Translations under genes and position numbers: made by a program
Notes under the pieces: generated by a model
Told to the model about the DNA's origin: nothing
The model's input: only the letters and a program-made list of their open reading frames with translations
Databases searched by the model: none
Shown here: positions 1 to 10,540 of the stretch, piece after piece
Layout of the letters: each line of letters opens with the position of its first letter
Position numbering within the stretch: position 1 is the first letter of the stretch
Assembly: GCF_024763615.1 (NCBI RefSeq)
Contig: NC_077224.1
Coordinates: forward strand, 75,278,712 to 75,342,711
Direction: 5' to 3'
From: Phlebotomus papatasi
Lineage: Eukaryota > Arthropoda > Insecta > Diptera > Psychodidae
Length of the DNA stretch: 64,000 nt

Positions 1-480
1 GCGTATTCAACTTACGAAATCCGATTTTACGAATTAAAATATTGTTTTAACTTCAATTATTCTAAATAAAATGAATCATGAAACGCTTACTTTATTTTAT
101 GTTTCTTGGGTTTTGCTAATTTTTTCTTTCCATTCTTCCTCGAGACTACTTTATTTTCTGAAGTTTTCCAATGAATATAGGCAAATACTCAAAAAAGTGA
201 AAAAAAATTTAAATAGAATTAATATTTTGTTAATATTCATACTCCAAAACTGGTTAAAAGTGTTTAATGTCCTTTCCAAGCCTCATTGTATTAATGAAGT
301 TTAATTAAATCAATTTAATTTATAAAATTGCTTGAATACGCCACTAAATTCGCGAATATGAACAATATTCAGCTAAAAATGCGATATGCAGGTGATATTT
401 TATCTAATGATTCACTACAGATGCTTTAAAATGATCCTTGGGTTGTCTCTTTAGCAGAAGAGAACTCTTGGAGCTGATTG
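1..480. other. Left edge, downstream of the sarcoglycan stop; no gene seen
   Basis: AT-rich sequence with no reading frame I can defend. It must hold the 3' UTR and polyadenylation site of the minus-strand sarcoglycan gene that stops at 481. No clean AATAAA on the minus strand lies within the first 150 bases after the stop. AT-rich stretches around 295-330 contain ATTAAA-like words on that strand, but this is weak. Confidence 0.5.
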
Positions 481-3392
481 TCATATGTGGACGCCGTTTC
501 TTTTGTATGGAGGAGGTTTTGGGCGCATGTAAACGTTGACACTTGAGTCCTGACCAGTAGGATCCTGACCGTGATTTGGGCTGTAAAGTTAAATTATAAC
601 AAATTTAAAGATTTTCTAAAATAATCCTAAAACAAAAATTTATACACTAAAATTATATCATCCTTCAAGTCTGAGACAAAAAGATAATAAAAATTGAAAT
701 TAAGTATTTATGGCTTCGGCACACCTTTTAGATCAGGAAAATTTCATGAAGTCGAAATTAGAATCCCTCTCTTTCTCACGTGATTTGCATATGACTGTCT
801 CATTCTTTCGCATACCAAAATCGATTGAGCTAAATTGAATTTGCAATGATGTTTAAAAGAAGAAGAAGAGTGCGAGATAATGAGATAGACATATGCAAAG
901 CATGTGAGAAAGAAAAGCATTCGAATTTCGACTTCATGAAATTTTTCTGATCTAAATGGGGTACCGCAGCCATTATGATTCCTTTCCAGCATACCTTTTG
1001 GATCAGGATAATTTGATAAAGTCAAAATTCGCATCCCTTTTTTTCTTAAAACTTTTGCATATCCTACTTTTTCGCACTCTTCTTCTTTTGAACATCACGC
1101 TTAATTTAGTTTAGTTCAGTAAACTTTGAATCCGCATGAATGGGATAAACTTATGCAAATTTTTTGAGAAAGACATGGGACGCGAAATTTTATTTCATGG
1201 AATTTTACCGACTTAAAAAATAATTTCAGTCAAATTTAAAAATTCTTTAAAGTTCTAATAATATAAGGTACTCCTAACCGTTTGAAAAATAAAGAAATCC
1301 TATAGGCCCAGTAGGAGTGTGACATTTCCATTTAGCGTGAAAGTTTAAAGAAATTTGACACTATATAATACATAATTGAAAATTTACAATAGACTCCCTC
1401 AAATTCGGTCATTCGGGACCATAATCCCACTCGAATTACAAAGAAATTCGGGTGTGACAACAATGGCTTCGAACACTTCATACCATACCATTCTTATGTT
1501 CTTTTAATAAATCTGAACTATGAATGACCCTGTATAATAGCTAGTCTGAAATCAAATACTTCCTAAACAAAAAAAAAAAAATAGGTCTGAATCGGTAAAG
1601 GACTATCGGAAAAATTTCAAGTGCTCGAAGTTGCAGGGTGTGCGAAGCCTGAAAGCCTTATCCCTTACTTGCATTTGTTGTAAATTCCATGAAAATACCT
1701 CAATTAAAAGACATTACAACGTTGTATTAATATCTGTAAAGGGCGTAGCTTAAAATAATTGTTGGGCGAATTCTTCTAGAAATAATCAATCAAATAATAG
1801 AAAGCTTAAGAAAGAATGGGGCAAGGGGCAGCACCTATTTTTTTTTAATTAGATATTCAGCTTAAAATGACGAGACCTATATAAATTCATAGATATTATA
1901 GGGATGTTTGGCCAATGAAGAAATTTTGTCATCGTCCTAATTGTTTAGAAATAAAAATCATTATTCGGTTCTACCCCATGTTCGATGGTGCCCCAGTTTC
2001 CCCTACATATCTATACAACATACGATTAATAACTTTCTAATAACTGAAGTATGCTACTTGGGATGATTTTTCTTAATATTTCTCACCTCTGAGAACTAAG
2101 ACTGACACTTTCTGCATTCAAATTCGGCGCATCTTTGAGGCTCTTCAGGAGTGTTGTGGTGGGATAATTTGCAGAATCTTGAGTCAATTTAACAATTGGG
2201 ACAGTTGGATTCTTCCTTTCTCTGCAAAATTGAGATATTTTTAAAATCTCAGCTATAAATGTGTTAGAAAATTTTAAATTAAAAAAAAACGAAAACTAAG
2301 TAAAATAAAACCTGAACTCTTTGCAAAGATGGAAGATTGTGTCAAAGAAATACTCAGAATGGGGATCATCACTGAGAAAAAAAAATGTAAAATTATTTAA
2401 AATAAATTAAAATTATTTTTAAAAATATTTTAGAAATAACATAGTTACATAGACTTGTGCTGGAAACAAAGGATGCAGGAGAGAAAAGCAACAAGAATTG
2501 CAAGAATCATCCCAGGAATTGCTACTGCAAAGGTAAGTTCATCGATATAGTTCCTTTGTGGGGCATCAGCCCGACTGATTCCTTGCCAACGGTCTTGACC
2601 ACGATCCAAACCAATTCCTTGAGTATTCTTGAGACTATCTTCAGCTCCAGAATCCACTCCGACAATGCGAAAAGCGCACCAATCCAATCTAAAGCCTCCA
2701 TTTTCAAAAATGGTTTGAACGGAAGTTCTTTTGTAATTGCAAGTGGAGATTTTGTAGAGGGGCTTAACTTCCTCTTGGAGCTCCAGGAGCCTTTCGGAAA
2801 ACATTGCATTGCTTCCCAGGTGAACGATTACTCCTTCATGGAGTTGTGGGAGGACTGGAAGACGAGCACCCATCTTTGTGGCTGCTTCCATGAAGACAAT
2901 GTGAAGATCCTTGGCACTTTCTGGCCAAAGATCTTTCTGATAGATATTCTTGAGATTTTCGATCCTTCCGGGATCCATAAGATGCACCCAATCGAGGTTA
3001 TCAATTTTCATTTGAACAACATTCCGGGCTGCCATTTTTCCCGTCATCCAGAGGGATAGGACAACCTGACGAGTCTCGAAAGTTTGGCGGTTGAGACCTA
3101 CAATCTCCAGCCTGACTTCCTTTCCTGCCAATCTGTCTGGTGGAGTGCCGTAGAGAAATCCCGCTCGATGCTCTCCACTGTACATGTATCGCATCCATGA
3201 CGGTAGATCTGGATACCCTTCCAAGGAGGGTCGAAAAACATACTGATTGGGTGTTAGGGTTGTGCTCCAGTTAAAGTAGGTAGCATCAATTCGCAGAGAA
3301 AACAGTTCAGATACGAAAATGGGATCCAAATTCAAACTCCCAGACACGGAAATCAGCAACCCAAATAGGGAAATCATAAGAATTTTCCACAT
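481..3392 (-). CDS. Scgalpha: Alpha/epsilon-sarcoglycan, complete four-exon gene
   Basis: Single-pass membrane glycoprotein of the sarcoglycan part of the dystrophin-glycoprotein complex. CDS = complement(join(481..580, 2087..2221, 2312..2371, 2449..3392)), 412 codons plus stop, the usual size for the family. All three introns are phase 2 with GT donors and AG acceptors, and the frame holds across every junction. Exon 1 encodes a signal peptide (about residues 1-18), the cadherin-like sarcoglycan domain (about 20-125) with sequon NWS at 41-43, two luminal cysteines (C218, C239) and a membrane helix (about 286-310). The short downstream exons encode the cytoplasmic tail, beginning with an EYFFDTIFHLCKE stretch after the membrane helix and ending with RPKPPPYKR close to the stop. 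The ATG at 3392 opens directly on the signal peptide and has A at -3. The 1.5-kb last intron holds several MITEs. The family call is firm; choosing alpha or epsilon is not meaningful in insects, which usually carry one such gene. Confidence 0.92.
710..973. mobile_element. MITE family A, full copy (264 bp)
   Basis: Inverted-repeat element lying in the last intron of the sarcoglycan gene. The left end begins ATGGCTTCGGCACACC and runs into TTTAGATCAGGAAAATTTC. The right end is its inverse, ending GTACCGCAGCCAT. The arms match over about 50-60 bp. The core has a GAAGAAGAAGAG run and no coding capacity. The copy at 63180 has the same length, 264 bp. Other copies in the window: 984, 5464, 7748, 17003 and 41802. 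Confidence 0.85.
984..1222. mobile_element. MITE family A, diverged second copy
   Basis: Directly after the copy at 710-973 comes a second, more degraded version: a left arm with ACCTTTTGGATCAGG near 994 and a right arm that degenerates near 1200-1220. The two lie in tandem inside the sarcoglycan intron. Ends are approximate. Confidence 0.6.
1385..1660. repeat. Family B repeat, degraded copy
   Basis: Contains CTTCGAACACTTCATACC, TTCTTTTAATAAATCTGA and, near 1636, GTGTGCGAAGCCTGAAAG. The same ordered words occur at 41278-41478 and 62757-62937, so this is a dispersed repeat of about 200 bp, here inside the last sarcoglycan intron. A 13-base A run sits in the middle. No coding content. Confidence 0.55.
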
Positions 3393-4032
3393 TTTTTACA
3401 ATTTCCGTTACACTTTTCCAAGAATTCAAATTACAACTGCCTTAAATAATTCATTTCACTATATTTGGTAACAGCAATTAGTGAAATAGATTTAATTTTC
3501 TACCTTTTAGAGAAGATTTTCTTTAGGATCGATAAAAGTCACTTCATCCATGGAAAATTGGGAAAATTCACGCAGGTCAAATGTCTGTCAAGATTTTCTT
3601 CTTGAATCTATTTATTCATATAGAAATGTTTACATTTTCCAGCACATGCGCATTGTAAATTATTTTCCGGCGATATTTAAAGATTTTTCGCGAAAATAAT
3701 TATAAAAATCTTATAATGAAAAAAAAATGTGTTCTTAAGGTTTACAAATTTATTAAACTTTTTGAAAAGTATTTGAAAAGTGTAAGTTACATTCAAATTT
3801 TAACGGTCTCTTTTGAATCAATGGCCTTACCTAACCTACAGTGTATGAGAGAAAACCCATACACCTATAGCATATATCCAGCATAATCACACATACAATA
3901 AAAGATAGTGACATCTGTCAAACATGCTATAAACGTGTTTGAGACAAAGCGTGCTGAAACACTTCCAAAAGAAATCTTCTAATTTGTTGTGAAAATCTTG
4001 TTTTAAAAGTTTAAAATTAAATATTTTTGAAA
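3393..4032. promoter_or_regulatory. Shared upstream region of sarcoglycan and HspBP1
   Basis: The 640 bp between the two divergent start codons must hold both promoters and both 5' UTRs. It has no inverted-repeat element, unlike nearly every other non-coding stretch of comparable size here. A CACATGCGCATTG sequence near 3643-3655 resembles an NRF-1/Ewg half-palindrome, a factor common at housekeeping promoters. That is a motif resemblance only. No TATA box stands out for either gene. Confidence 0.55.
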
Positions 4033-5127
4033 ATGGAGAAGAAAGACAACTCAGATTCGAATAAGGATCTAACTGAACAACCAAGGCAACCTACAAGCCT
4101 TCAGGTAAATCCTACTCAATGATTCATGTTCGAGAAGAATCTAATAGAAGAATCTTCCAGGGTCTTCTAAAATTTGCCATGGAAGCAACAAAAGCGGAGG
4201 ATGCTCCTTGTGATAGTACAATGGCTCCTATGGATCCAGAAGTATATCAAATTCATTGATAGGATGTTTGCTTAGCCCTAAGAATCGCTATTTTTTTTTT
4301 AAATCTAGAAGCAAAAGTTCCTGGAAGAAGCTCTCAAAAGCATGACTGTGAATGTTGGAGAGGAGTTGGTTAATTCCATAAAAATTATCACAGATCCTGC
4401 ATCATCAGAGGATGATCAAGTGGATGCTCTTGAGACCATCAATCACTACATCCTCAATATCGATCAAGCGGACAATTTTCACAAAATTGGTGGATTCTGT
4501 ATTCTCAAGCCCTGCCTCAGTTCTCGCTATCAGTCTGTCAGGACGGAAACTGCAGCTCTGATAGCCGAACTGGCACAGAATAATCCCTACTGCCAGCAAC
4601 ATCTCCTGGAGAACAATATGCTGCAGGAGTTGACACCCCTCCTGACCCAACCCGAGCCAGTTTGTACTCGTGCTATGTCTGCAATCTCAGCCATGGTAAC
4701 AAACTTCCCACCAGGAATGGAAAATCTCTTTAGCAGTGGCGAAATCGACAAAATCGTCGCAGTTCTAGTGTCCAGAAAAGAGAACAGGCTAATCACCAAA
4801 GTCACATTCTTTCTTTCAGCCATTCCCGGATGCCATCCGGAATTTGTAGACAAGTTCCTGGACATGGGAATAATGAAGTACCTCTCGGGACATATTCCTC
4901 CAGTTACCAGGGGAGATTTGGAGGATTCTCAGCTATCGAATAAACTCCAAAATATCCTCCTGGCCACTGTGAATTTCTGTGCACACAATCGGGCACGTGA
5001 TGATTTAAGATTTACCGCTGCTGATCTTCCGGGAAGACTTCAGGAAATTGCAAAAGTCGCTAGAAGTGACGAAGCATTTGCAGAGATTCAGGAGAGTGCA
5101 GAAAAACTCTTGAAGTTGCTTAAATAA
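4033..5127 (+). CDS. HspBP1: Hsp70-binding protein 1 (HspBP1/Fes1 family), complete three-exon gene
   Basis: Cytosolic armadillo-repeat nucleotide exchange factor that binds the Hsp70 ATPase domain and speeds ADP release. CDS = join(4033..4104, 4161..4241, 4309..5127), 323 codons plus stop, close to the usual 300-360 residues. Both introns are short (56 and 67 bp), phase 0 and GT-AG. Exon 1 gives a polar N-terminus. Exon 2 opens with GLLKFAMEA, the family's N-terminal helix. Exon 3 carries the armadillo repeats, with the AELAQNNPYCQ signature at about residues 137-147 and KVTFFLSAIPGC at about 215-226. The start at 4033 is chosen because it joins in frame and is preceded by AAA; the ATG at 4342 lies inside exon 3 and would lose the N-terminus. 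AATAAA at 5142-5147 lies 15 bases after the stop. Human HSPBP1 is the nearest well-known relative. I name the family with confidence; the symbol follows that homologue. Confidence 0.93.
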
Positions 5128-5141
5128 TAATTTTTGTACTT

Positions 5142-5147
5142 AATAAA
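5142..5147 (+). terminator. Polyadenylation signal of HspBP1
   Basis: AATAAA fifteen bases after the HspBP1 stop codon, followed by T-rich sequence. This predicts a very short 3' UTR. A MITE begins at 5176, only 29 bases further on. Confidence 0.7.
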
Positions 5148-5175
5148 ATATAATTTTTCGCCTTGTAAAAGTTCT

Positions 5176-5407
5176 TAGGGTGAAAGGAACGTCTATTGAC
5201 ACTTTAAGAACTCGTGTCAGAACCTATTGACACCCTACTCTGTACCATTTGGGATATGAAATTTGAACATCTCTGTTTATGGTAAAAGGTATATTACAGA
5301 AAAAAGTTATATTACTTATATTTTACTAGATACATTAAATAATTTTCAACATTTTGACAAAAGTGTCAATAGGGGTTCCCTGTCGAACAGACGTTCCTCC
5401 GATCCTA
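5176..5407. mobile_element. TAGGG-ended MITE (232 bp) with TATTGACAC motifs
   Basis: Left end TAGGGTGAAAGGAACGTC; right end GACGTTCCTCCGATCCTA, its imperfect inverse. The word CTATTGACAC occurs at about 5192 and 5223, and its inverse GTGTCAATAG near 5368. It sits just past the HspBP1 polyadenylation signal. No coding content. It is the smallest member of the TAGGG-ended group described under findings. Confidence 0.75.
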
Positions 5408-5463
5408 CTAGGTAATTTTTTTTACAATCTCAGCTTCTGTGGTCCAAGTTAAAATATAACCAA

Positions 5464-5572
5464 ATGGCTCCTGCATACTTTGTAGATCAGGGAAACTTTA
5501 TGAAATCAAAATTCACATTCCTTTCTTTCTCAAAGTTTTACATATTATAAGTCCAAATGGGGCTCATCTAAA
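5464..5572. mobile_element. MITE family A, partial left arm
   Basis: Starts ATGGCTCCTGCATACTTT and continues with GATCAGGGAAACTTTATG and CATTCCTTTCTTTCTC, then breaks off. Only about the left 90 bases of the family are recognisable. Confidence 0.6.
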
Positions 5573-5591
5573 TTACTATACTTTTTAAAAG

Positions 5592-5795
5592 GAAAATGAG
5601 GAACTGGGGCTGTTACTCTTACTTCAACTTCCTGAGAATGAACTGTCCACTGCAGATGATGCTTACTCACTGAAGTGCTGGGTGCTGGTGTTAATTGCCC
5701 AAAAAGAGCATCATATAACAACTTTCAGCACCCGCCTGGGGATGGTAGGTATTCGGCGTGTCAAAAGAATAAATGTGATATGTTTCCTTACGTGA
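5592..5795 (+). pseudogene. Possible coding fragment of unknown origin
   Basis: A stop-free frame from 5592 to a TGA at 5793 reads like protein: NEELGLLLLLQLPENELS followed by ADDAYSLKCWVLVLIAQ. It has no good start codon and no clear splice sites. About 130 bases downstream the sequence ends in GGAATGAATGAATAAAT (near 5938), which resembles a transcript 3' end or the tail of a truncated non-LTR retrotransposon. I do not recognise the protein. It may be a broken gene, a truncated retroelement end, or chance. Confidence 0.25.
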
Positions 5796-6700
5796 ATGAT
5801 ATAGTGAACGGGTTACACTGTTGTCCTTGTTCTGTGCGTGAATGTAGTGAATTACAATACCTGTGATAATGAAGCTTGCTTGAGAATTGTGTGAATGTCT
5901 GTATGCAATACCTGTAAGGTCTGTAAGGATGATGAATAGGAATGAATGAATAAATCTGGTTCGAATGGCAAAAATTCACTTTCATGAGAAGACTTCAATT
6001 AGACAAATTTAAAGAGTGCCAGAAGGACCAAAACAACTTCAGGATGACACTTAAATTTAAAGATTTTTGCGGATTTCAGCAGGTTTCAGAAGATCGTCCT
6101 TCTTGCGTCGTGGTTGCCAGAAAGAATGTTGAAGGGGTAATGAAGTGCTTGCTAGCTTGATAGTGTGCAAGTGTGGTGAATTTGGAAGAGGGGATTTATG
6201 GCATACGACCGTCGACTGTGTTGACATGTGTCGAATAGACCATACGATTTTACAATAATCCTAATTCGCATTCATTCCCACTCTTCTTTTTTTTAAACAA
6301 CATAGCAAGTTCAATTAGGTTCAATCCAAGACAGAAAAGGATGAAAATTTTGATTCTATCAAGTTTTTCTAAACTAAAAGAGGTGCCAGATGCTTTAAAA
6401 AACTTTTTCGTAGATATTAATCCCATCATCTCTGTCTGTAATACAAAATATAACGCATAGATATCGACTTGCGGCTTTCTAATAATGTTAAATATCGAGA
6501 CGTCCGTAAAAGATGTCGACAGATTTATTCTCAGCTTTACTGCTCCGAGCGCTCCGACATATGGGATGCTCAAAAATAAAACTCTTGACAGATACACAGC
6601 TCAAGCCAAGAGACGACTAAATTCGTTCATAGCGCAGTTTTGTATAAATTACAAACTAGACTTAGTATTTACTGATACTCAGTGGTACTCACGAAGCTTA
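5796..6700. other. Non-coding stretch, possible 3' tail then unassigned
   Basis: It begins with the possible 3' tail after the fragment above. From about 6000 to 6480 I see nothing definable. From about 6490 there are scattered pieces related to the repeat at 6709 (AAGCCAAGAGACGACTAA near 6605). Short open frames here have no protein-like composition. Confidence 0.4.
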
Positions 6701-6708
6701 CGCCCTAG

Positions 6709-6835
6709 ATCACTTACGACTTAAGCCGAGAGACGACTTAGTGGAAAATGATGGAAATGTGGTTTAATCATTATTTCGAATATAATTACACTAAGCCGTC
6801 TCTCGGCTAATCTTCAAGTCTGTCGAGGCCCTTAC
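6709..6835. mobile_element. MITE family G, copy 1
   Basis: Left arm CACTTACGACTTAAGCCG followed by AGAGACGACTTAG; right arm CTAAGCCGTCTCTCGGCT, its inverse. A second copy with the same arms lies at 25391-25511. Both cores contain TATAATTACACTAAGCCG. No coding content. Confidence 0.7.
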
Positions 6836-7086
6836 ACAGCTCTCTCCGAATCTGGCTGACAGCTGCCAAACACTGACAGTTGATGAATTCAAACTTTTTT
6901 TTACTAAATACAGCTTGTCCAGCATGAATTAAAATATTATTTTCACTTTATCACACCCTTTGATACTTAATTGTGGTATAAAATGAAACATAAGCGCACC
7001 ACAAAGAAAATTCTGTTGTTTTTGTCAGAAAATAAATTCACACAGCGCAAAATAACGAACATTTTGTGAACTTCTACAAACATATG

Positions 7087-7218
7087 TTCGTAAACACACA
7101 AAAAATCTTTTTTAAATTTTGTCATTTGTTCGTATTTATTCGTAAATTTTTGTTTGTCTGGCAAAAATTTACGAACAAATGACAAAATTTTACGAATATT
7201 TTTTTGTGTGTTTACGAA
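7087..7218. repeat. Long palindrome, hairpin-forming AT-rich element
   Basis: The arm TTCGTAAACACACAAAAAAT at 7087 is mirrored by TTTTTTGTGTGTTTACGAA ending near 7218. Inside, TTTTGTCATTTGTTCGTA is mirrored by TACGAACAAATGACAAAA around a centre near 7155. Related words (ACAAACAAATGTTTGTAA and similar) continue on both sides from about 7050 to 7330. It is probably a foldback MITE or the core of one. Confidence 0.65.
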
Positions 7219-7747
7219 AATTTACAAACAAATGTTTGTAAAAATACAAAAAAAATGTTCGTCAAATGATCATTTTACAAACAATGTTTGTGAAAAAAGT
7301 ACAAAATTTTACGAACTTGTTTGTGGGTTATACGATTCACGAGCATTTCGTAAGTCTGCCATAGGATTTCACAAACATACATATACGTACAATTTTGCAA
7401 AATATTTTTTTCTGTGTATGCTAACCGTTGATTAACAATCATTAGGAAACCATGTAGTGGCGAATAGGTTGCATATAAAACATAATGTGACCTGTCAGAG
7501 ATGCAATTCGGTGGTGAATGTTCTGAAACATATCCTAGGTATGCGCTTCCATATAAAAGAATACGCATGGTTCACCATGACAAATTCCAGGATTTTATAC
7601 AGGGAGTTCCGGTTCAAGTGAAAACGGATTGAGAGACTTTAATATGAATTGCTCACTATTGGGAGCGGATTTATGAAATAATTTTTTTAATGTACTTAAA
7701 TGTATGCTAATATTTTTCACATATTAAAAATTTGAAATACGTTTCTT

Positions 7748-7916
7748 ATGGCTCCGTCACACCTTTTAGAATAGCAAAATTTCATAAAATCGAAATTCAC
7801 ATCCCTTTCTTTCAAAAAAGTTTAGCATAATGTCTGTCTATCCTACTCTTTGCGCTTTTCTTCTTCTTCTTTTAAATACTACACCAAATTAAATTTAGTT
7901 CAGTCCAATTTCGAGT
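7748..7916. mobile_element. MITE family A, left-half copy
   Basis: Begins ATGGCTCCGTCACACC and keeps the left arm and the pyrimidine-rich core (CTTCTTCTTCTTTTAAAT), ending at AGTTCAGTCCAAT. The right half is missing, so it is truncated. Confidence 0.75.
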
Positions 7917-8020
7917 GGTCGACTGGATCGACTTTATATTCTACAACGAAGATGGGATTTGTTGACATGCAGAAGGATATATTAAAAAAAATAACATTTG
8001 GTTCCGTACTGGTCTAACGG

Positions 8021-8420
8021 CGTTATCACTCTTGCACATTAAAATTTTAATGTGATTCACATTAATTGTCGCTTGTGAGCGTCCAAATATGTTATTTGTG
8101 TCTTTGAGTAACTTAATATTTGGGGTTTTTCTATTTATTGATAAAGAAGTGGACTTGGCCTGCAAAAATAACTTTAAATTTACCTAAAGCATAAATATTT
8201 TTCACATTAAAAAATTAAAGAGAAAATCGCATTAATTTTTCGCATTAATGCTATAAATCAATTTATAACAAAATTTTGCGGGTCAAGTCTACCTTTTTAT
8301 CAACAAATAGATCAAATTTTGAATATAAAATGATTCAAACACACAAATTACACATTTGGATTCTCACCAGCGACAATTAATGCGAATCATATTAAAATTT
8401 TAATGTGCAAATGTGATAAC
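8021..8420. mobile_element. MITE family H with about 52-bp terminal inverted repeats
   Basis: Left end CGTTATCACTCTTGCACATT continuing through AAAATTTTAATGTGATTC to TTAATTGTCGC. The right end is its inverse, from GCGACAATTAATGCGAATC to GTGATAAC. The arms differ at only a few positions. They may extend outward by about ten bases on each side. The 300-bp interior is non-coding. Confidence 0.8.
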
Positions 8421-8429
8421 ACAGTAAGG

Positions 8430-10370
8430 GTTTGAACGGTTTCCTGACGCATGGATGGAACATTTAAATCCCTCCCTTTAATATTATTTCAAATAAATTC
8501 ATAGCACTGAAGTACCCATTAATAAATTAATTTCTTGAATCATTCGTTTAATTATCTTTTACTCTTTGCCGAATTAAAAATCTGTAAAGTTAGGGAGCCT
8601 GAGCTATTCTTGCAAATACCCCTGGTTTAGCTTGGAAAAGCACCAAGCACTCGATGAATTTCTGCGTCGAACCCACGCAGATTTTCCCTTCTGAATTTTC
8701 ACCACTTTTCACCACTGTCAGGGAGCTTTTCTCTCGAGGATGTCCGGAAATTGTATATTTTTTCACGAGACGGAGGAATCCGAGGGGTCTTATTTCTCAT
8801 TCATTCAGTTGAGTTCGTCACCTCGACTGAGATTGATTGTGTTTGTGAAGTACCGTGATTCACTCTTGTCTGGTTTAATATGGAATAACTTGGTGTCTTA
8901 CGGGATTGAAGAACTAAGCCTGAATCACCATCATCTGTCTGATTCCGGAGATTGCAAGGACAATTCGCTCTGTAACTAATTTGAGAAGATTGTGGATAAT
9001 TCAGAAGCGAGTGGCCAAAATGTAAGTAGACAGTTTCATCCCTTATTGCTATATCTAGAAGGAGTATATATCTCTATAGAGATGAGAAAAAAAGTTTAGA
9101 ATTGTCCCAACAGTAGAGAGTTTTTCATATGAATGCAAATGTGGGTTAGAATTTTTAGAGGGATGGTAGGTGCTTTTTGTTGGATTTATCTCTCGGCAGC
9201 CACTGAATCATCATCCCATAAGCTGGGGTGGGCAGAGTGCCACCCAGTGTCGTGCTTGGTGAACACGATATAAAATAATTAGGGTCCAATGGCAACATTG
9301 AGACTTCAAGGGTACTTTTTCCATCCATTCCCTCCCTTGCCAATTGGAGCGTCTCATAAGCTTCCTGCGTCTGGTAAATCGGAACTGAGATTAGATCACA
9401 AAAGCTTCAGTGAAAATTTTGAAAAAAACACAGGGGATAAAAACTTAATTATTCCACGCTGTTCTATTAATCACAGAACAAATAGTGCTATTTCCACACA
9501 ACAAATTAATGATATTCTATGTTCAAGTAATTAAAATATATTAAATTGTGTTTTAAAAGAAGATTTAATACAATAGAAGATATTTATAAACAACTTTTTT
9601 GGAATATATTATAAGTGAGAATTAATTAAAATAAAAACAAGAACTTTATCGTTGCAATTATTTGGACGCATAATTAATTCTGGGGAGTTAAAAAAATATC
9701 TATTTATTTTTATAATTTAATTGGTAACCCGAAAAATTTTATTACCAGAAAACAATATTAGAAGAAAAAGAAAAAAAATCTCTGCTTCAAACTCTAAATT
9801 ATTATAAAATTTAAATTTTCAAATTTTTGCAATTTGCTATCCATTTTTTCATTATTTTCGTATTATAAAAACGTGTACGTAAATTATCAAGCAATACGAA
9901 TAAATATTATGGATAAAATTTCGATAAGATTTCTAAGACATGTACAAAATCTTCTATTTTTTCTGTTCTATTAAAATATTTTAAAACTTTTTATAATTGA
10001 ATTTAAATACCATTTAAAATATTAAAATTAAATCATTATTAACACGAGACCTATCAAGATCCGGTCAAATTGAACGGTTTAAAAACTTTTAAAAATTAAC
10101 ACATATTTTAACGGTACAAATCACTATCAAACTTTATGAGTGTCTCAAAATACGCATGTAATTTGTCAATGTTTAAATTTTAATTATTCTTCTTTCCTAA
10201 GAAGAAAATGTTGAGTATTCTCTACCGCGGTCTGTTATTTGACCAAACACGCTGGGAAAAACTACAAAAAACGGTTGGTAGGTGTAATGTTAAAAATAAA
10301 ATTTAAAATTAAATTTGGAAGAAAAAAATTAATACTGGTGTTTTTCTAATTAAAAAAGAATATGTTTTTT
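8430..10370. other. No gene seen
   Basis: A GC-richer segment at about 8600-9400 includes open frames at 8740 and 9289 that look neither protein-like nor spliced. The remainder is AT-rich. No inverted-repeat element was recognised. The richer part could be unique intergenic or intronic DNA. Confidence 0.4.
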
Positions 10371-10378
10371 TTAGAACA

Positions 10379-10540
10379 TTACTGTTCTCAAGTGCTTCTG
10401 CATAATCGACTTTTTCTTGCATTGATTCATATAACGACCGTTTGACGGTTTTGTAACACGGCGAGAACTGAAGAAAACAGTTGAGGCAAGAACCCCAAAC
10501 CAAAAAAAGTCGATAACGCAGAAGTACTTCAGAACAGTAA
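10379..10540. mobile_element. MITE family X (162 bp), about 38-bp inverted repeats
   Basis: Left arm TTACTGTTCTCAAGTGCTTC then TGCATAATCGACTTTTT. The right arm is the inverse, AAAAAGTCGATAACGCAGAA then GTACTTCAGAACAGTAA. The short interior has no coding content. It is a clear hairpin unit seen once in the window. Confidence 0.75.

Noticed and set aside
744..1034. 96-codon minus-strand open frame
   Set aside because: It runs through the MITE at 710-973 and into the next copy; the codons are the repeat's own sequence.
2457..3059. 200-codon plus-strand open frame opposite sarcoglycan
   Set aside because: Antisense shadow of a well-supported exon, with no independent evidence.
4342..5127. Single-exon HspBP1 starting at 4342
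   Set aside because: Two upstream exons join in frame with good splice sites and supply the family's N-terminal helix.
5945..5970. tRNA T-arm-like word (GGTTCGAAT)
   Set aside because: No acceptor, D or anticodon arm can be drawn around it.
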